Of a stretch of DNA of 64,000 nt, positions 18,276-28,996 are shown in pieces. Both the position numbers and the translations under genes were made by a program. The notes below the pieces were generated by a model, which did no database searches, had not been told where the DNA came from, and saw nothing but the letters and a program-made list of their open reading frames with translations. This DNA comes from Achromobacter pulmonis (GTDB lineage: Bacteria; Pseudomonadota; Gammaproteobacteria; Burkholderiales; Burkholderiaceae_B), in contig NZ_CADIJV010000024.1 in the NCBI RefSeq assembly GCF_902859765.1, forward strand, positions 26,242 to 90,241, written 5' to 3'. The first letter of the stretch is position 1, and each line of letters starts with the position of its first letter.

Positions 18276-18899
18276 CTAGCGCGGCGTGCGTTGGTGTGGC
18301 ACCAGCGGCGGCGCCGCGCGGCCGCTCACCAGATCCCAGAAATCGGGCAGGAAGCACTCGGCCACCAGCAGCGGCTGGCCCTGGCGCCAGAACACCGAGC
18401 GCCGCGCCCAGACCCGGTCGGCGTCGCGCGCGCGGCCATGGGCGGCCAGCGCGGCGGCTGCCGTGGCGTGAAATGGCACCGGCCAGGCCAGCCGCCGGCA
18501 GGCGAACGGCGACCGGATCACGGTGCTGTCGTGATACAGCATGTCCGCCAGAGGCCGCGTGAGAAGCCGCCGCATGCCCTGCCAGGCCCCATGCGAGGCG
18601 CGCAGCGGTGTCAGGCTGCGCGCCGGCACGCTGTCGACGCCGTCCACCGACATCAGCACCTCGCGCACCCAGACGGGCGCGCCAGGCGCGATGCGCATGG
18701 CCCGCGCCTCGTCGGCGGGGGCGCCGTCGGCGTATTCGGCCAGCACCCGCAGGCGCACCTGGCCGACCTGGCGCAGGCCGGCGGTCAGGGCGCCGGGGCG
18801 GAACAGCCAATGGCGCTGGGAAAGGGTCAGGACGGGCGGAGCGCTGGCCAGCCAGCCGGCGGCCAGGGGAGGGCGATGTGCTGCTGCTGAGGTCATCAT
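18276..18899 (-). CDS. ubiC: Chorismate lyase UbiC
   Basis: 207 residues; two adjacent ATG codons (18899, 18896) could start it. It converts chorismate to 4-hydroxybenzoate plus pyruvate, the first committed step of ubiquinone synthesis, in the cytoplasm. Recognised from [14 protein letters not shown], the region around VWVREVLM and the C-terminal [23 protein letters not shown], which holds the conserved active-site Glu. It is divergent from rluF with 53 bases between and convergent with the MFS gene. No ubiA follows locally. Confidence 0.88.
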   Translation of the reverse strand: MMTSAAAHRPPLAAGWLASAPPVLTLSQRHWLFRPGALTAGLRQVGQVRLRVLAEYADGAPADEARAMRIAPGAPVWVREVLMSVDGVDSVPARSLTPLRASHGAWQGMRRLLTRPLADMLYHDSTVIRSPFACRRLAWPVPFHATAAAALAAHGRARDADRVWARRSVFWRQGQPLLVAECFLPDFWDLVSGRAAPPLVPHQRTPR

Positions 18900-18952
18900 G
18901 GCTGCGTATTATGCCAAGGCCGGCGCCAGGGCCTGCGCATACAATACCGCCC

Positions 18953-19684
18953 ATGGAAAAAGTACGAATCTCCAAGCTCATGTCCGAGCGTGGACTCTGT
19001 TCGCGCCGCGAGGCCGACAGCTATATCGAGCGCGGCTGGGTGCGGGTCGACGGCGAAGTGGTGTCCGAACTGGGCGCGCGCGCCTTCCCGAACCAGGTCA
19101 TCACCCTGGAACGCGCCGCGCAGGCGCGCCAGACCTCGCGCGTCACCATCCTCATCAACAAGCCGGTGGGCTATGTCTCGGGCCAGGCCGAAAAGGGCTA
19201 CACGCCCGCGGTCGCCCTGATCGACGCGCGTTCGCGCTTTGCCGGCGACCGCAGTCCGCAGCGCTTCGAGCGCGGCCACCTGGACGGCCTGGCCGTGGCC
19301 GGACGGCTGGACATCGATTCGCAGGGCCTGCTGGTGCTGACGCAGGACGGCCGCGTGGCCAAGCTGCTGATCGGCGAGGACTCCAGCATCGACAAGGAAT
19401 ACCTGGTGCGGGTGCAGGGCGAGCTGTCCGAGAACGGCCTGGCGCTGCTCAACCATGGCCTGTCGCTGGACGGCAAGGCGCTCAAGCCGGCCCAGGTGCG
19501 CTGGCAGAATCACGACCAGTTGCGTTTCGTGCTGCGCGAGGGCAAGAAGCGCCAGATCCGCCGCATGTGCGAACTGGTGGGCCTGAAAGTGGTCGGCCTG
19601 AAGCGTGTGCGCATTGGCCGCGTGGCCCTGGGCGACCTGCCGCTGGGACAGTGGCGCTATCTGCGCGACGACGAACGCTTCTGA
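18953..19684 (+). CDS. rluF: 23S rRNA pseudouridine synthase, RluF-like
   Basis: 243 residues from ATG 18953; an open frame extends upstream but the S4 domain starts right here ([31 protein letters not shown], residues 4-34). The catalytic domain contains [14 protein letters not shown] with the conserved Asp, KEYLVRV and [14 protein letters not shown] followed by LPLGQWRYL, closer to RluF than to RluB or RluE. RluF makes pseudouridine at position 2604 of 23S rRNA in E. coli. The exact target here is by analogy. Confidence 0.85.
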   Translation: MEKVRISKLMSERGLCSRREADSYIERGWVRVDGEVVSELGARAFPNQVITLERAAQARQTSRVTILINKPVGYVSGQAEKGYTPAVALIDARSRFAGDRSPQRFERGHLDGLAVAGRLDIDSQGLLVLTQDGRVAKLLIGEDSSIDKEYLVRVQGELSENGLALLNHGLSLDGKALKPAQVRWQNHDQLRFVLREGKKRQIRRMCELVGLKVVGLKRVRIGRVALGDLPLGQWRYLRDDERF

Positions 19685-19770
19685 CCGGGGCGGGCGCGAT
19701 GCGCCACCCGCCCGGCGCAGCGGCGGCCGCCGGCCATACACAAATTTTTCAGTCTGTTTCCGGCCGCCCT

Positions 19771-20694
19771 TCATTTCATGAATGGCGCGGTATCCTTCGC
19801 CTGCCCGCCGCCGCACAGACGCTCCATCAGAAACTCGATGAAGATCCGGGTCTTGGCGGGCAGCAGCCGGGTCTCGGTGACGGCATAGACCGGGAACGGG
19901 CCCAGTTGCCAGTCCGGCAGGACGCGGCGCAACTGGCCCGACTTCTGCTCGGCGGTCTGGCCGCCGACCAGCACGGTGATGCCCGCGCCCAGCATCGCCA
20001 GGCGCCGGGCCATCGCCACGCCGTTGACGGAAAAGCGGTTGCCGGGCGTGAATTCGATGTGCTGGTCGCCGCTGTTGAGCGGCCAGCGCGTCACGCGCCC
20101 GGCGCCTTCGGCGCGGAATTCGATGCACTCGTGGCGGGTCAGATCGCTGGGGTGCCTCGGTTCTCCGTGCTTCTCCAGGTATTCGCGCGAGGCGTACAGG
20201 TGGGCCGGCAGCATGCCCAGCAGCCTGGCAATCTGCGTCGAGTCGGGCAGTTCGCCGATCTCGATGGAAATATCGCAGGTCTGGAACACGCGTTGCGCGT
20301 GGTCGGGATTGGCAAGATCCAGGAAAAAGGTGACGTCGGGATAGCGGCGCGAAAATTCCATGAACGATTCAGCCAGGAAATCCGTGCCGAAATCCGCCGG
20401 CATGTTCACCCGCAGCGGGCCCGACGGCGTGTCGACCAGCTTCTGCAGTTCTTCGTGGGCGATCTGGGCTTCGGCCACGATGCGCTGGCAGCGTTCGAAG
20501 TACAGACGGCCGGCGTCGGTCAGCTCCACCTTGCGGGTGGTGCGGCTGAGCAGGCGCAGGCCGACCGAACGTTCCAGTTCGGCCACCTGGCGGGACAGTG
20601 TCGATTTGGGCACCCCCAGGGCGGCCGCCGCACGGCTGAAACTGTGCGTCTTGGCCACCTCCACGAAGAGTTCCATGCCTTGTAAGCGTTTCAT
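19771..20694 (-). CDS. LysR-family regulator divergent from the efflux operon
   Basis: 307 residues. The N-terminal HTH (THSFSRAAAALGVPKSTLSRQVAELERSVG) and PRxLSRTTRKVELTDAG-like continuation mark the CrgA/AaeR-type LysR subgroup. It lies 318 bases from the adaptor gene of the RND pump on the opposite strand, the usual layout for a local activator or repressor of a MexAB-OprM-like pump. The start at 20694 lacks a clear ribosome-binding site; ATG 20676 is an alternative. The ligand is unknown. Confidence 0.9.
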   Translation of the reverse strand: MKRLQGMELFVEVAKTHSFSRAAAALGVPKSTLSRQVAELERSVGLRLLSRTTRKVELTDAGRLYFERCQRIVAEAQIAHEELQKLVDTPSGPLRVNMPADFGTDFLAESFMEFSRRYPDVTFFLDLANPDHAQRVFQTCDISIEIGELPDSTQIARLLGMLPAHLYASREYLEKHGEPRHPSDLTRHECIEFRAEGAGRVTRWPLNSGDQHIEFTPGNRFSVNGVAMARRLAMLGAGITVLVGGQTAEQKSGQLRRVLPDWQLGPFPVYAVTETRLLPAKTRIFIEFLMERLCGGGQAKDTAPFMK

Positions 20695-21012
20695 GACAGG
20701 GATTCTGTCACACGATGGGCTGAATTATTGTCCCATTTCTGGAATGATGTTTTCTCAATATGCCTCTTTGTTTCTCGGGCGGGATAACGCAAAATGCCGA
20801 TTCTGCATTGCAGCATAGTGTCGAAGCCCTGCCTGAATGTCTGAGGCGAAACCACACCCCAGTCAATCCTCACGAGCCGAACCGATGCGTGGTTCGGCTC
20901 ACGCCGCGGTTGCCGCCGGGTTTCCGGCGGCAACCGCGGTCTCGCTGCGGGCGCCGGCCCGGCGGGCGGGCGCGAGGGCTACCTTTTTAGTTGGAAATCG
21001 GGAATGCAATCT
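20695..21012 (+). promoter_or_regulatory. Structured leader/promoter region between lysR and the efflux operon
   Basis: 318 bases without a gene. The first half is comparatively AT-rich and probably holds both divergent promoters. The second half contains two perfect stem-loops in tandem: 10 bp (20874-20883 with 20891-20900, 7-base loop) and 16 bp (20904-20919 with 20924-20939, loop GTTT). Neither is followed by a T-run, so they look more like a regulatory or stabilising leader structure than simple terminators. GGGA at 21000-21003 is the ribosome-binding site for ATG 21013. Confidence 0.6.
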
Positions 21013-22206
21013 ATGAACAAGAAAAGCGCGATGTGGCGCGGTGCGGCGGTGCTCACGCTGACGGCATCGGCCCTGACGTTGGCCGCTTGCGGCAAGAAAC
21101 AGGAAGCGCCCCAGGCGGGCAAGCCGCAGGTGACGGTGGTCACCCTGACCACCAAACCGGTTTCCCTGACCACTGAATTGCCGGGCCGCACCGCGTCGTT
21201 CCGCGTCGCCGAAGTGCGGCCGCAGGTCAATGGCATCGTGCAGAAGCGCCTGTTCACCGAAGGCGGCGAGGTCAAGGCGGGCCAGCAGCTCTACCAGATC
21301 GATCCCGCGCTCTACCAGGCCAGCCTCGACAGCCAGAAGGCCGCCCTGGCGCGCGCGCAGGCGCAGCAGAAGACCGCCGCGCTGCTGGCCGAGCGCTACA
21401 AGCCGCTGGTGGCCACCCGCGCCGTCAGCCAGCAGACCTATGACAACGCCGTGGCCGCGCGCGACCAGGCCGCCGCCGACGTGCTCTCGGCCAAGGCCGC
21501 GCTCGACACCGCGCGCATCAACCTGGTCTACACCAAGGTGCTGTCGCCGATCAGCGGCATCATCGGCCGTTCCTCGGTCACCGAGGGCGCCCTGGTCACC
21601 GCCAACCAGGCCAGCGCGCTCGCCGCCGTACAGCAGATCGATCCGATCTACGTCGACGTGACCCAGTCCAGTGTGCAACTGCTGCGCCTGCAGAGCGCCC
21701 TGGCCAGCGGCCAGTTGCAGAAGGCCGAGGGCGAGCAGGCCGCGCTGGTATCGCTGACGCTGGAGGACGGCTCGCAGTATGCCCAGCAGGGCAAGCTGCA
21801 ATTCTCCGAAGTCACGGTCGACCCCGGCACGGGCTCGGTCACCTTGCGCGCGGTGTTCCCCAACCCGGACCGCCGCCTGCTGCCGGGCATGTTCGTGCGC
21901 GCCCGCCTGATCGACGGCGTGGCCGTCGACGGCCTGCTGGTGCCGCAGCGCGGCGTGACGCGCAACCAGCGCGGCCAGCCGACGGCGCTGGTGGTCAATG
22001 CCGAGAACAAAGTCGAACTGCGGCAACTCAAGACCGACCGCGCCATTGGCGACCAGTGGCTGGTGACGGACGGCCTGAAAGCCGGCGACAAGGTCATCGT
22101 GGAAGGCTTGCAGATGGTGCGGCCGGGTGTCGAGGTGGTTGCCACCGAAGCCGGCGCCAAGCCGGCGCAGCAACCGCAAGCGGGCGCCGCGGCGGCCAAG
22201 CAGTAG
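21013..22206 (+). CDS. axyA: RND efflux periplasmic adaptor lipoprotein, MexA/AxyA type
   Basis: 397 residues from ATG 21013, chosen for its spacing to GGGA; an ATG at 21004 is too close. A lipoprotein signal ends LTLAAC (Cys 22 or so). The mature protein tracks Pseudomonas MexA closely: [27 protein letters not shown], then a coiled-coil hairpin (about 95-165), [26 protein letters not shown], and a beta-barrel part with [15 protein letters not shown]. It bridges the inner-membrane pump and outer-membrane channel. The symbol follows the Achromobacter MexAB-OprM homologue by resemblance, not by a database match. Confidence 0.93.
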   Translation: MNKKSAMWRGAAVLTLTASALTLAACGKKQEAPQAGKPQVTVVTLTTKPVSLTTELPGRTASFRVAEVRPQVNGIVQKRLFTEGGEVKAGQQLYQIDPALYQASLDSQKAALARAQAQQKTAALLAERYKPLVATRAVSQQTYDNAVAARDQAAADVLSAKAALDTARINLVYTKVLSPISGIIGRSSVTEGALVTANQASALAAVQQIDPIYVDVTQSSVQLLRLQSALASGQLQKAEGEQAALVSLTLEDGSQYAQQGKLQFSEVTVDPGTGSVTLRAVFPNPDRRLLPGMFVRARLIDGVAVDGLLVPQRGVTRNQRGQPTALVVNAENKVELRQLKTDRAIGDQWLVTDGLKAGDKVIVEGLQMVRPGVEVVATEAGAKPAQQPQAGAAAAKQ

Positions 22207-22220
22207 TCAGGGAGCCTTGC

Positions 22221-25200
22221 ATGGCAAAGTTTTTTATCGATAGACCGGTTTTCGCCTGGGTGATCGCGATCGTGCTGATGATGGCCGGCGCGCTGTCCAT
22301 CCTGAAGCTGCCGGTGTCGCAGTATCCGAACATCGCGCCGCCGGCCATCGGCATCGCGGTGACCTATCCGGGCGCCTCGGCGCAGACGGTGCAGGACACC
22401 GTGGTGCAGGTGATCGAGCAGCAGATGAACGGCCTTTACGGCCTGGAATACATCTCCTCGGAAAGCAACTCCGACGGCAGCATGTCGATCACGCTGACGT
22501 TCCGCCAGGGCACCAACCCCGACACCGCCCAGGTGCAGGTGCAGAACAAGCTGTCGCTGGCGCAGCCGCTGCTGCCGCAGGAAGTGCAGCAGCAGGGCAT
22601 CCGCGTCACCAAGGCCACCAAGAACTTCCTGATCGTGGCGGGCTTCGTGTCCACCGACGGCACGATGACCAAGGACGACCTGGCCGACTATGTCGCCTCG
22701 TACGTGCAGGATCCCATCAGCCGCACGCAGGGTGTGGGCGACTTCCAGCTGTTCGGCTCGCAGTACGCCATGCGCATCTGGCTGGACCCGGCCAAGCTGT
22801 TGAACTACGGCCTGACCACGGTCGACGTGGTCAACGCCATCAAGGAACAGAACGTCCAGGTCTCGTCCGGCCAGTTGGGCGGCCTGCCGGCGGTGCGCGG
22901 GCAGCAGCTCAATGCCACCATCATCGGCCCGTCGCGCCTGGAGAAGCCGGAAGACTTCGGCCGCATCCTGCTCAAGGTCAACTCCGACGGGTCGCAGGTG
23001 CGCCTGGCCAACGTCGCCCGCATCGAGCTGGGCGGCCAGACCTACGCCATCGACAGCTACTACAACGGCAAGCCCGCCGCCGGCCTGGCGATCAAGCTGG
23101 CCCCGGGCGCCAACGCGCTCGACACGGCGCAGGCGGTGCGCGACACCATCAACAACCTCAAGCCGTATTTCCCGCCGGGCATGGACGTGGTCTATCCGTA
23201 CGACACCACGCCGTTCGTCAGCCTGTCGATCGAGGAAGTGTTCAAGACGCTGGTGGAAGCCATCATCCTGGTGTTCCTGGTGATGTACCTGTTCCTGCAG
23301 AACTTCCGCGCCACGCTGATCCCGACCCTGGCGGTGCCGGTGGTGCTGCTGGGCACCTTCGGCGTGCTGGCGGCGTTCGGCTATTCCATCAACACGCTGA
23401 CAATGTTCGGCATGGTGCTGGCCATCGGCCTGCTGGTGGACGACGCCATCGTGGTGGTGGAAAACGTCGAACGCGTGATGGCCGAGGAGGGCCTGACGCC
23501 CAAGCAGGCCACGCGCAAGTCCATGAGTCAGATCACCGGCGCGCTGATCGGCATAGCCATGGTGCTGGCGGCGGTGTTCATCCCGATGGCGTTCTTCGGC
23601 GGCTCGACCGGCGTGATCTATCGCCAGTTCTCCATCACCATCGTGTCCTCGATGGTGCTGTCGGTGATCGTCGCCATTGTCTTCACGCCGGCGCTGTGCG
23701 CCACGCTGCTCAAGCCGATTCCCAAGGGCCACCACGGCACCAAGCGCGGCTTTTTCGGCTGGTTCAACCGCGCCTTCGACCGCAGCAGCCACGGCTACGC
23801 CAATACCGTGGCGCGCGGCCTGGGCCGCACCAAGCGCCTGATGGTGGTGTACCTGGCCATCGTCATCGCCATGGGCTGGATGTTCACCCGCATCCCGACC
23901 GCGTTCCTGCCGGCCGAAGACCAGGGCATCCTGTTCGCCCAGATCCAGACGCCCGCCGGCGCCACCGCCGAACGCACCAAGGCCGTCATCGACGAGGCCA
24001 CCCACTACCTGCTGACCGAAGAGAAGGACGCGGTCACGTCGGTGTTCGCGGTCAACGGCTTCAATTTCGGCGGCCGCGGCCAGAATGCCTCGATCCTGTT
24101 CATCAAGCTGCGCGACTGGGAAGACCGTGGCGCCGCGAGGCTCAAGGCGGCCGCCGTGGCGGCGCGCGCCAACGCCCATTTCCGCAAGACTGAGCGCGAC
24201 GCCATGCTGTTCGTGGTGCCGCCGCCCTCGGTGATGGAACTGGGCAACGTCGACGGTTTCGACTTCCAGTTGATGGACCGCGCCGGCGTGGGCCACGAAA
24301 AACTGCTGGCCGCGCGCAACCAGTTGCTGGGCGAGGCGGCGCAAAGCAAGATCCTGCAGGGCGTGCGGCCCAACGGCATCGAGGACGCGCCCCAATACCA
24401 GCTCGACATCGACCGCGAAAAGGCGCGCGCGCTCGGCGTGGCGGTGTCGGACATCAACAGCACGCTGTCGACCGCCTGGGGCTCGTCGTACGTCAACGAC
24501 TTCATCGACCGCGGCCGCGTCAAGAAGGTGTTCGCGCAGGGCGAGGCCTCGGCGCGCATGCTGCCCGAAGACCTGGATAAATGGTACGTGCGCAACAAAG
24601 ATGGCGACATGGTGCCGTTCTCGGCGTTCGCCAAGGCCACCTGGAGCTTCGGTCCGCAGAAGCTGAACCGCTACAACGGCGTGCCGTCGTACAACATCCA
24701 GGGCCAGGCGGCGCCGGGCTACAGCTCGGGCGCCGCCATGGACGAAATGGAACGCATCGCCAGCAAGCTGCCCGCCGGGGTGGGCTTCGAATGGACCGGC
24801 ATGTCGTACGAAGAACGCCTGTCGGGCGCCCAGGCGCCGGCGCTGTACGCGATCTCGCTGATCGTGGTATTCCTGTGCCTGGCCGCGTTGTATGAAAGCT
24901 GGACCATCCCGTCCGCGGTCATGCTGGTGGTGCCGCTGGGCATCATCGGGGCGCTGGGAGCGACGATGCTGCGCGGCCTGTCCAATGACGTGTACTTCCA
25001 GGTGGGCCTGTTGACGACCATCGGCCTGGCGGCCAAGAACGCCATCCTGATCGTGGAGTTCGCCAAGGAACACTACGAGGCCGGCGCGAGCCTGACGGAA
25101 TCGGCGATCCACGCCGCCCGCCAGCGCCTGCGCCCGATCCTGATGACGTCGCTGGCGTTCATCCTGGGCGTGGTACCGCTCGCGATCTCCTCGGGCGCCG

Positions 25201-25403
25201 GTTCGGGCAGCCAGAACGCCATCGGCACGGGCGTGATCGGCGGCATGCTGACCGCGACCTTCCTGGCCATCTTCTTCGTCCCCGCGTTCTTCGTGATCAT
25301 GCTGCGCCTGTTCAAGGTGGAACGCATGAGCGCGCGGCGCGACAAGCACGACCCCAGCGCCAATGAGGCGCAGGACGTGACCGCCGAAGGAAAACCGCAA
25401 TGA
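22221..25403 (+). CDS. axyB: RND multidrug efflux pump, HAE-1 family (MexB/AxyB type)
   Basis: 1060 residues behind AGGGAG. A full-length hydrophobic/amphiphilic efflux RND protein: [20 protein letters not shown] at the start, 12 predicted membrane helices in two halves, and the proton-relay pair Asp407-Asp408 in [13 protein letters not shown], with the same numbering as E. coli AcrB. The porter-domain segment [18 protein letters not shown] is typical. It is the trimeric inner-membrane, proton-driven pump that expels antibiotics, dyes and detergents. It sits between adaptor and channel genes and overlaps the latter by four bases. Confidence 0.95.
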   Translation: MAKFFIDRPVFAWVIAIVLMMAGALSILKLPVSQYPNIAPPAIGIAVTYPGASAQTVQDTVVQVIEQQMNGLYGLEYISSESNSDGSMSITLTFRQGTNPDTAQVQVQNKLSLAQPLLPQEVQQQGIRVTKATKNFLIVAGFVSTDGTMTKDDLADYVASYVQDPISRTQGVGDFQLFGSQYAMRIWLDPAKLLNYGLTTVDVVNAIKEQNVQVSSGQLGGLPAVRGQQLNATIIGPSRLEKPEDFGRILLKVNSDGSQVRLANVARIELGGQTYAIDSYYNGKPAAGLAIKLAPGANALDTAQAVRDTINNLKPYFPPGMDVVYPYDTTPFVSLSIEEVFKTLVEAIILVFLVMYLFLQNFRATLIPTLAVPVVLLGTFGVLAAFGYSINTLTMFGMVLAIGLLVDDAIVVVENVERVMAEEGLTPKQATRKSMSQITGALIGIAMVLAAVFIPMAFFGGSTGVIYRQFSITIVSSMVLSVIVAIVFTPALCATLLKPIPKGHHGTKRGFFGWFNRAFDRSSHGYANTVARGLGRTKRLMVVYLAIVIAMGWMFTRIPTAFLPAEDQGILFAQIQTPAGATAERTKAVIDEATHYLLTEEKDAVTSVFAVNGFNFGGRGQNASILFIKLRDWEDRGAARLKAAAVAARANAHFRKTERDAMLFVVPPPSVMELGNVDGFDFQLMDRAGVGHEKLLAARNQLLGEAAQSKILQGVRPNGIEDAPQYQLDIDREKARALGVAVSDINSTLSTAWGSSYVNDFIDRGRVKKVFAQGEASARMLPEDLDKWYVRNKDGDMVPFSAFAKATWSFGPQKLNRYNGVPSYNIQGQAAPGYSSGAAMDEMERIASKLPAGVGFEWTGMSYEERLSGAQAPALYAISLIVVFLCLAALYESWTIPSAVMLVVPLGIIGALGATMLRGLSNDVYFQVGLLTTIGLAAKNAILIVEFAKEHYEAGASLTESAIHAARQRLRPILMTSLAFILGVVPLAISSGAGSGSQNAIGTGVIGGMLTATFLAIFFVPAFFVIMLRLFKVERMSARRDKHDPSANEAQDVTAEGKPQ

Positions 25404-26869
25404 AGCTGCAGATGAGAACCCTGGTTTCCCTTTCCCTGGCGGCGGCCCTGGCGGGCTGCTCGCTGGCCCCGACCTACGAGCGGCCCGACGCGCCGGTGTC
25501 CCCGGCCTATCCGAGCGGTCCGGCCTACAAGGCCGATCCCACCGGCGCGGTGGCCACGGCCGACATCGGCTGGCGCGACTTCTTCACCGACCCGCTGCTG
25601 CAGCAGCTGATCGGGCTGTCGCTGGCCAACAACCGCGACCTGCGCGTGGCGGCGCTGAACGTCGAGGCCGCGCGCGCTCAGTACCGTATCCAGCGCGCCG
25701 ACCTGCTGCCCAGCGTCGGCATCGCCGGCAAGGAGACCGCGCAACGCACGCCGGCCGACCTGTCGCCCAGCGGACAGGCCACCACCAGCCACAACTACCA
25801 GGTCGGCGCCGCGCTGTCCTCCTGGGAACTGGATCTGTTCGGCCGCATCCGCAGCCTGAGCGACAAGGCGCTGGAATCGTACCTGGCGCTGGACGAGACC
25901 CGCACCGCGACCCAGCTGACGCTGATCGCCGAGGTGGCCAACGCCTACCTGACGCTGCGCGCCGACCAGGAACTGCTGAGCCTGACGCGCGATACGCTCA
26001 AGAGCCAGGACGATTCTTACCAACTGACCAAGCAGAGCTATGACCAGGGCGTGGCAACCGCGCTCGACCTGAGCCAGGCCGAAGTGTCGCTGCGCACGGC
26101 CCAGCGCAACCTGTCGCAGTACACGCGCCAGGCCGCGCAGGACCGCAACGCGCTGGTGCTGCTGGTGGGCCAGCCGCTGTCGCCGGACATCTCGGCGGCG
26201 CTGGACAACGCCGTCAAGCTTGACGACGCCATGTTGCCGACCGCGCTGCCGGCCGGCCTGCCGTCCGAACTGCTGGCGCGCCGCCCCGACATCCGCGCGG
26301 CCGAACACCAGCTCAAGGGCGCCAATGCCAACATCGGCGCGGCGCGCGCGGCGTTCTTCCCGACCATCAGCCTGACGGGCAGCGCCGGCACCGCCAGCGC
26401 CAGCCTGGGCGGCCTGTTCAACGCGGGCTCCGGCGCCTGGAGCTTCGTGCCGCAGATCACGGTGCCGATCTTCGCCGGCGGCTCGCTGCTGGCCGGCCTG
26501 GACCTGGCCAAGGTGCAGAAGAACATCCAGGTCGCGCAGTACGAGAAAACCATCCAGACCGGTTTCCGCGAAGTGGCCGACGCGCTTGCCGGCCGCGGCA
26601 CGCTGGACGAGCAGATCCAGGCGCAGCAGCTGCTGGTGGCCGCCAACCAGCGCGCCTATGACCTGTCCGAGCAGCGCTTCCGCCAGGGCATCGACGACTA
26701 CCTGACGGTGCTCGATTCGCAACGTTCGCTCTACAGCGCGCAGCAGGCGCTGGTCGACGCCCGCCTGTCGCGCCTGTCCAACCTGGTCACCTTGTACAAG
26801 GTGCTCGGGGGCGGCTGGACCGAGCGCACCGTCACGGCGGCTCCCGCGACGGCCGGCCAGCCGGGCTGA
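25400..26869 (+). CDS. axyM: Outer-membrane efflux channel lipoprotein, OprM/AxyM (NodT) type
   Basis: 489 residues starting in the ATGA overlap with the pump gene. The lipobox [13 protein letters not shown] gives Cys 20, followed by the NodT/OprM pattern with two OEP repeats: [12 protein letters not shown]-like (here [18 protein letters not shown]), [41 protein letters not shown], and the final [25 protein letters not shown]. It forms the trimeric outer-membrane duct of the pump. A hairpin terminator follows 23 bases after the stop. Confidence 0.94.
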   Translation: MKLQMRTLVSLSLAAALAGCSLAPTYERPDAPVSPAYPSGPAYKADPTGAVATADIGWRDFFTDPLLQQLIGLSLANNRDLRVAALNVEAARAQYRIQRADLLPSVGIAGKETAQRTPADLSPSGQATTSHNYQVGAALSSWELDLFGRIRSLSDKALESYLALDETRTATQLTLIAEVANAYLTLRADQELLSLTRDTLKSQDDSYQLTKQSYDQGVATALDLSQAEVSLRTAQRNLSQYTRQAAQDRNALVLLVGQPLSPDISAALDNAVKLDDAMLPTALPAGLPSELLARRPDIRAAEHQLKGANANIGAARAAFFPTISLTGSAGTASASLGGLFNAGSGAWSFVPQITVPIFAGGSLLAGLDLAKVQKNIQVAQYEKTIQTGFREVADALAGRGTLDEQIQAQQLLVAANQRAYDLSEQRFRQGIDDYLTVLDSQRSLYSAQQALVDARLSRLSNLVTLYKVLGGGWTERTVTAAPATAGQPG

Positions 26870-26892
26870 ACGTCACCGCGCCGGGCATGAAA

Positions 26893-26924
26893 AAAGCGGG
26901 CCGATCGAAAGATCGGCCCGCTTT
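26893..26924. terminator. Bidirectional terminator between efflux operon and glsB-like gene
   Basis: Perfect 14-bp stem AAAGCGGGCCGATC / GATCGGCCCGCTTT with a GAAA tetraloop. On the minus strand it ends in six T; on the plus strand it ends CTTTGC. It can end both convergent transcripts. Confidence 0.9.
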
Positions 26925-26943
26925 GCATGAGGCGCGCTGCGAG

Positions 26944-27195
26944 TCAGCCGCGCTTCTTGGCGATCATGCCGACGACGAACAGCACGATGATCGCGCCCAC
27001 CACCGAGCCGATCCAGCCCGCCGGTTCGCCCGGGGCGTACCAACCCAGGGTCTGGCCGAGGAAGCCGGCCACCACCGACCCGACGATGCCCAGGATGGTG
27101 GTCATGATGATCCCCATGTTCTGGTCTCCCGGCATGATCGCGCGGGCAATCAGCCCGACGACGAAACCGACGATGATCATGATGATGATGCTCAT
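26944..27195 (-). CDS. GlsB/YeaQ/YmgE-family small membrane protein
   Basis: 83 residues. Two ATG codons are six bases apart; the second (27195) is preferred because AAGGAG then has a 7-base spacing, whereas for 27201 it would be one base. Three hydrophobic helices with the glycine-rich family pattern (GFVVGLIARAIMPGDQNMG; GIVGSVVAGFLGQTLGWY; GWIGSVVGAIIVLFVVG). These transglycosylase-associated or stress-response proteins sit in the inner membrane. Their molecular role is not defined. Confidence 0.88.
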   Translation of the reverse strand: MSIIIMIIVGFVVGLIARAIMPGDQNMGIIMTTILGIVGSVVAGFLGQTLGWYAPGEPAGWIGSVVGAIIVLFVVGMIAKKRG

Positions 27196-27290
27196 GCGCA
27201 TACTCCTTGCGAGGGTAAAGGGCGAAGTGCCCTGATATTACCCATGCGCGCGGCGGGCGCACTGTAACAACTGGTGTGTGGCGCAAGCGC

Positions 27291-27329
27291 GCAACATGCT
27301 GCGGTGCATCGCCGATGCAGCAATGTTGC
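27291..27329 (-). terminator. Nested hairpin downstream of the SCO gene
   Basis: GCAACAT (27291-27297) pairs with ATGTTGC (27323-27329), and inside it TGCATCG-C-CGATGCA (27305-27319) forms a second palindrome. It lies 8 bases past the SCO stop codon on the minus strand. The run of T is absent, so termination strength is uncertain. Confidence 0.5.
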
Positions 27330-27337
27330 AAGCGGCC

Positions 27338-27961
27338 TTACGAGGTCAGGTCGATCAGCTGGCGCAGATCCTTGGTCATGGCCTCGATGCTGTCGGTGTC
27401 CGAGGCCAGCAGGCGGGCGCGGCCCTGATTGTCGAAAATATACACGCCACGGCTGTGCGTCACGTCGTACTGATCGGCATCGTCGCCGGGCCGGGGTTTT
27501 TCGATCTGGTAGGCCACGCGATAGCGGCGCGCCAGGTCGGCCACCTGCTTTTCGTTGCCGGTCACGCCGATGGCCTGGCTGTTGAAGGCGTTGACGTAGG
27601 CCTGCAGGATGTCCGGCGTGTCGCGATGCGGATCGACGCTGACGAACACGATACGCACGTCGCGCGCTTTCTCGCCCAGGTTGTGCAACACCGCCGTCAG
27701 CTGCGCCATGGTGGTGGGGCAGATGTCGGGGCAACTGGCATAGCCGAAGAACAGCAGCACGGTCTTGCCCTTGAGGTCGTCGCTGCTGACCGTCTTGCCG
27801 CCCGCGCCCGGCAGCGAGAATTTCAGGTCGGGCAGGTGGCCCTTGATGTTGTAGAGGGTCCAATCGACATTGCGTTCGCCGCAGGCGGCAAGCAGCATGC
27901 ACAAGGCCAGGAAGAGGCCGCGCCAGGCGCGGCCGGTAAGCAGGTGTCGCATGGGTTTCAT
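27338..27961 (-). CDS. SCO1/SenC-family copper chaperone lipoprotein
   Basis: About 207 residues if started at ATG 27961; starts at 27985 and 27952 are also possible and none has a clear ribosome-binding site. The lipoprotein signal ends LLAAC (Cys about 27). The thioredoxin-fold core has the copper-binding Cys pair in YASCPDICPTT and the distal His in DVTHSRGVYIFDNQG. SCO proteins deliver copper to the CuA centre of cytochrome oxidase or act as redox sensors at the outer face of the inner membrane. No cytochrome oxidase genes are adjacent, so the partner is not shown here. Confidence 0.9.
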   Translation of the reverse strand: MKPMRHLLTGRAWRGLFLALCMLLAACGERNVDWTLYNIKGHLPDLKFSLPGAGGKTVSSDDLKGKTVLLFFGYASCPDICPTTMAQLTAVLHNLGEKARDVRIVFVSVDPHRDTPDILQAYVNAFNSQAIGVTGNEKQVADLARRYRVAYQIEKPRPGDDADQYDVTHSRGVYIFDNQGRARLLASDTDSIEAMTKDLRQLIDLTS

Positions 27962-28200
27962 CGCCGGTTGCAGGGATAAACCCATCGATTCTACCCGCAG
28001 GCGGCAAGGTGGCCGGGCAGGGCGGCCGGGCCGGAGTTGTCCTGGCGCAAGACGCATGCAGGTCCTTGCGCGACGCCGCGCGCGGACCCGGTTGTGAAGC
28101 TTTGTCGGAATATTGTTGGAGATCTGGCAAAACAGCATGCGCAGAGGGGCCGCGCCCGCTACATTTCAGGACCGTGTCAGTAACCGTCGAGGTGGCCATC

Positions 28201-28953
28201 ATGCATCCCGCGGCCCGTCATGCCTTGGGCTATCCCTATTTTCCGTACTACCCCGTGGTGCTCGAGATCCTGCGCAGCCGCCTGGCGGACAGTGTGCTGG
28301 ATGCACCGTGCGGCCCAGGCTGGCTGGGCGACATGGCGCGCCGCGCCATCGGGCGCGAAGTCCAGGTGGATGGCATCGGCCCGGCCGCGTTGATGGCGCC
28401 GGCCAGCGGCTACCGGCGCCTGACCGCCCACGACCTGGAAGCGCCGCTGCCCGTGGCCGCGCCCTATGACGCGGTGGTCTGTAGCGAAGCGCTGCACCGG
28501 GCGCCCAGCCCGGGTTCGCTGGTGCGCGGCTTGCATGACGCGTTGCGGCCGGGCGGCACGCTGGTACTGACCGCGCCCAATGCGGGCCACGTTCGGACCC
28601 GTCTGCGGACGCTGGCGCGCGGCGTCCATGCCGACCCGTGGTCCGGCGCGGCGCATGCGGAAGGCGCACTGTTTCCATTGGGCTTTGCGCAGGTGCACCA
28701 GCTGCTGGCGCATCACGGCCTGCGTGACATCACCCTGCATGCCGTGGCAGAGCCGGGCCGGCCCGGCGCGCTCGATCGGCTGCTGGCCTGGCCGGCGCGG
28801 CGCTATTGCCAGGCCCGCCTGGCGCAGGCGCAGGACGAAGACCGCCGCCATTTCTGGCGCCAGGCCGGCTCGGACGCGGCGGTGTTCGGTCGCTGGCTGG
28901 TGGTGTCGGCGCGTCGCCCGCCACGATGCGCCAATGGCGCAACGGTGCCATGA
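28201..28953 (+). CDS. Class I SAM-dependent methyltransferase
   Basis: 250 residues from ATG 28201 (GAGG 9-12 bases upstream; a GTG at 28174 is an alternative). Motif I is VLDAPCGPGWLG (residues about 32-43), then YDAVVCSEALHRAPSPGSLVRGLHDALRPGGTLVLTAPN, the post-II region of the Methyltransf_11 type. The C-terminal tail is basic and Trp-rich. No substrate is evident and no neighbour suggests one. It is divergent from the SCO gene and convergent with prlC. Confidence 0.75.
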   Translation: MHPAARHALGYPYFPYYPVVLEILRSRLADSVLDAPCGPGWLGDMARRAIGREVQVDGIGPAALMAPASGYRRLTAHDLEAPLPVAAPYDAVVCSEALHRAPSPGSLVRGLHDALRPGGTLVLTAPNAGHVRTRLRTLARGVHADPWSGAAHAEGALFPLGFAQVHQLLAHHGLRDITLHAVAEPGRPGALDRLLAWPARRYCQARLAQAQDEDRRHFWRQAGSDAAVFGRWLVVSARRPPRCANGATVP

Positions 28954-28957
28954 AAAA

Positions 28958-28978
28958 CGGCCCGCGCAGGGCGGGCCG
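28958..28978. terminator. Terminator hairpin between methyltransferase and prlC
   Basis: Stem CGGCCCGC / GCGGGCCG (8 bp) with a 5-base loop, flanked by AAAA on the left and CGTTT on the right, so it can serve both convergent genes. Confidence 0.75.
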
Positions 28979-28996
28979 CGTTTCGCGCCTGGCCGT

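Noticed and set aside
20760-20990. A 76-codon frame in the efflux leader that could be a leader peptide
   Set aside because: Its Arg/Pro-rich translation comes from the GC-rich hairpins, and no ribosome-binding site precedes it.
21648-25400. A 1250-codon minus-strand frame opposite the RND pump
   Set aside because: Shadow of the pump gene; no ribosome-binding site or recognisable domain.
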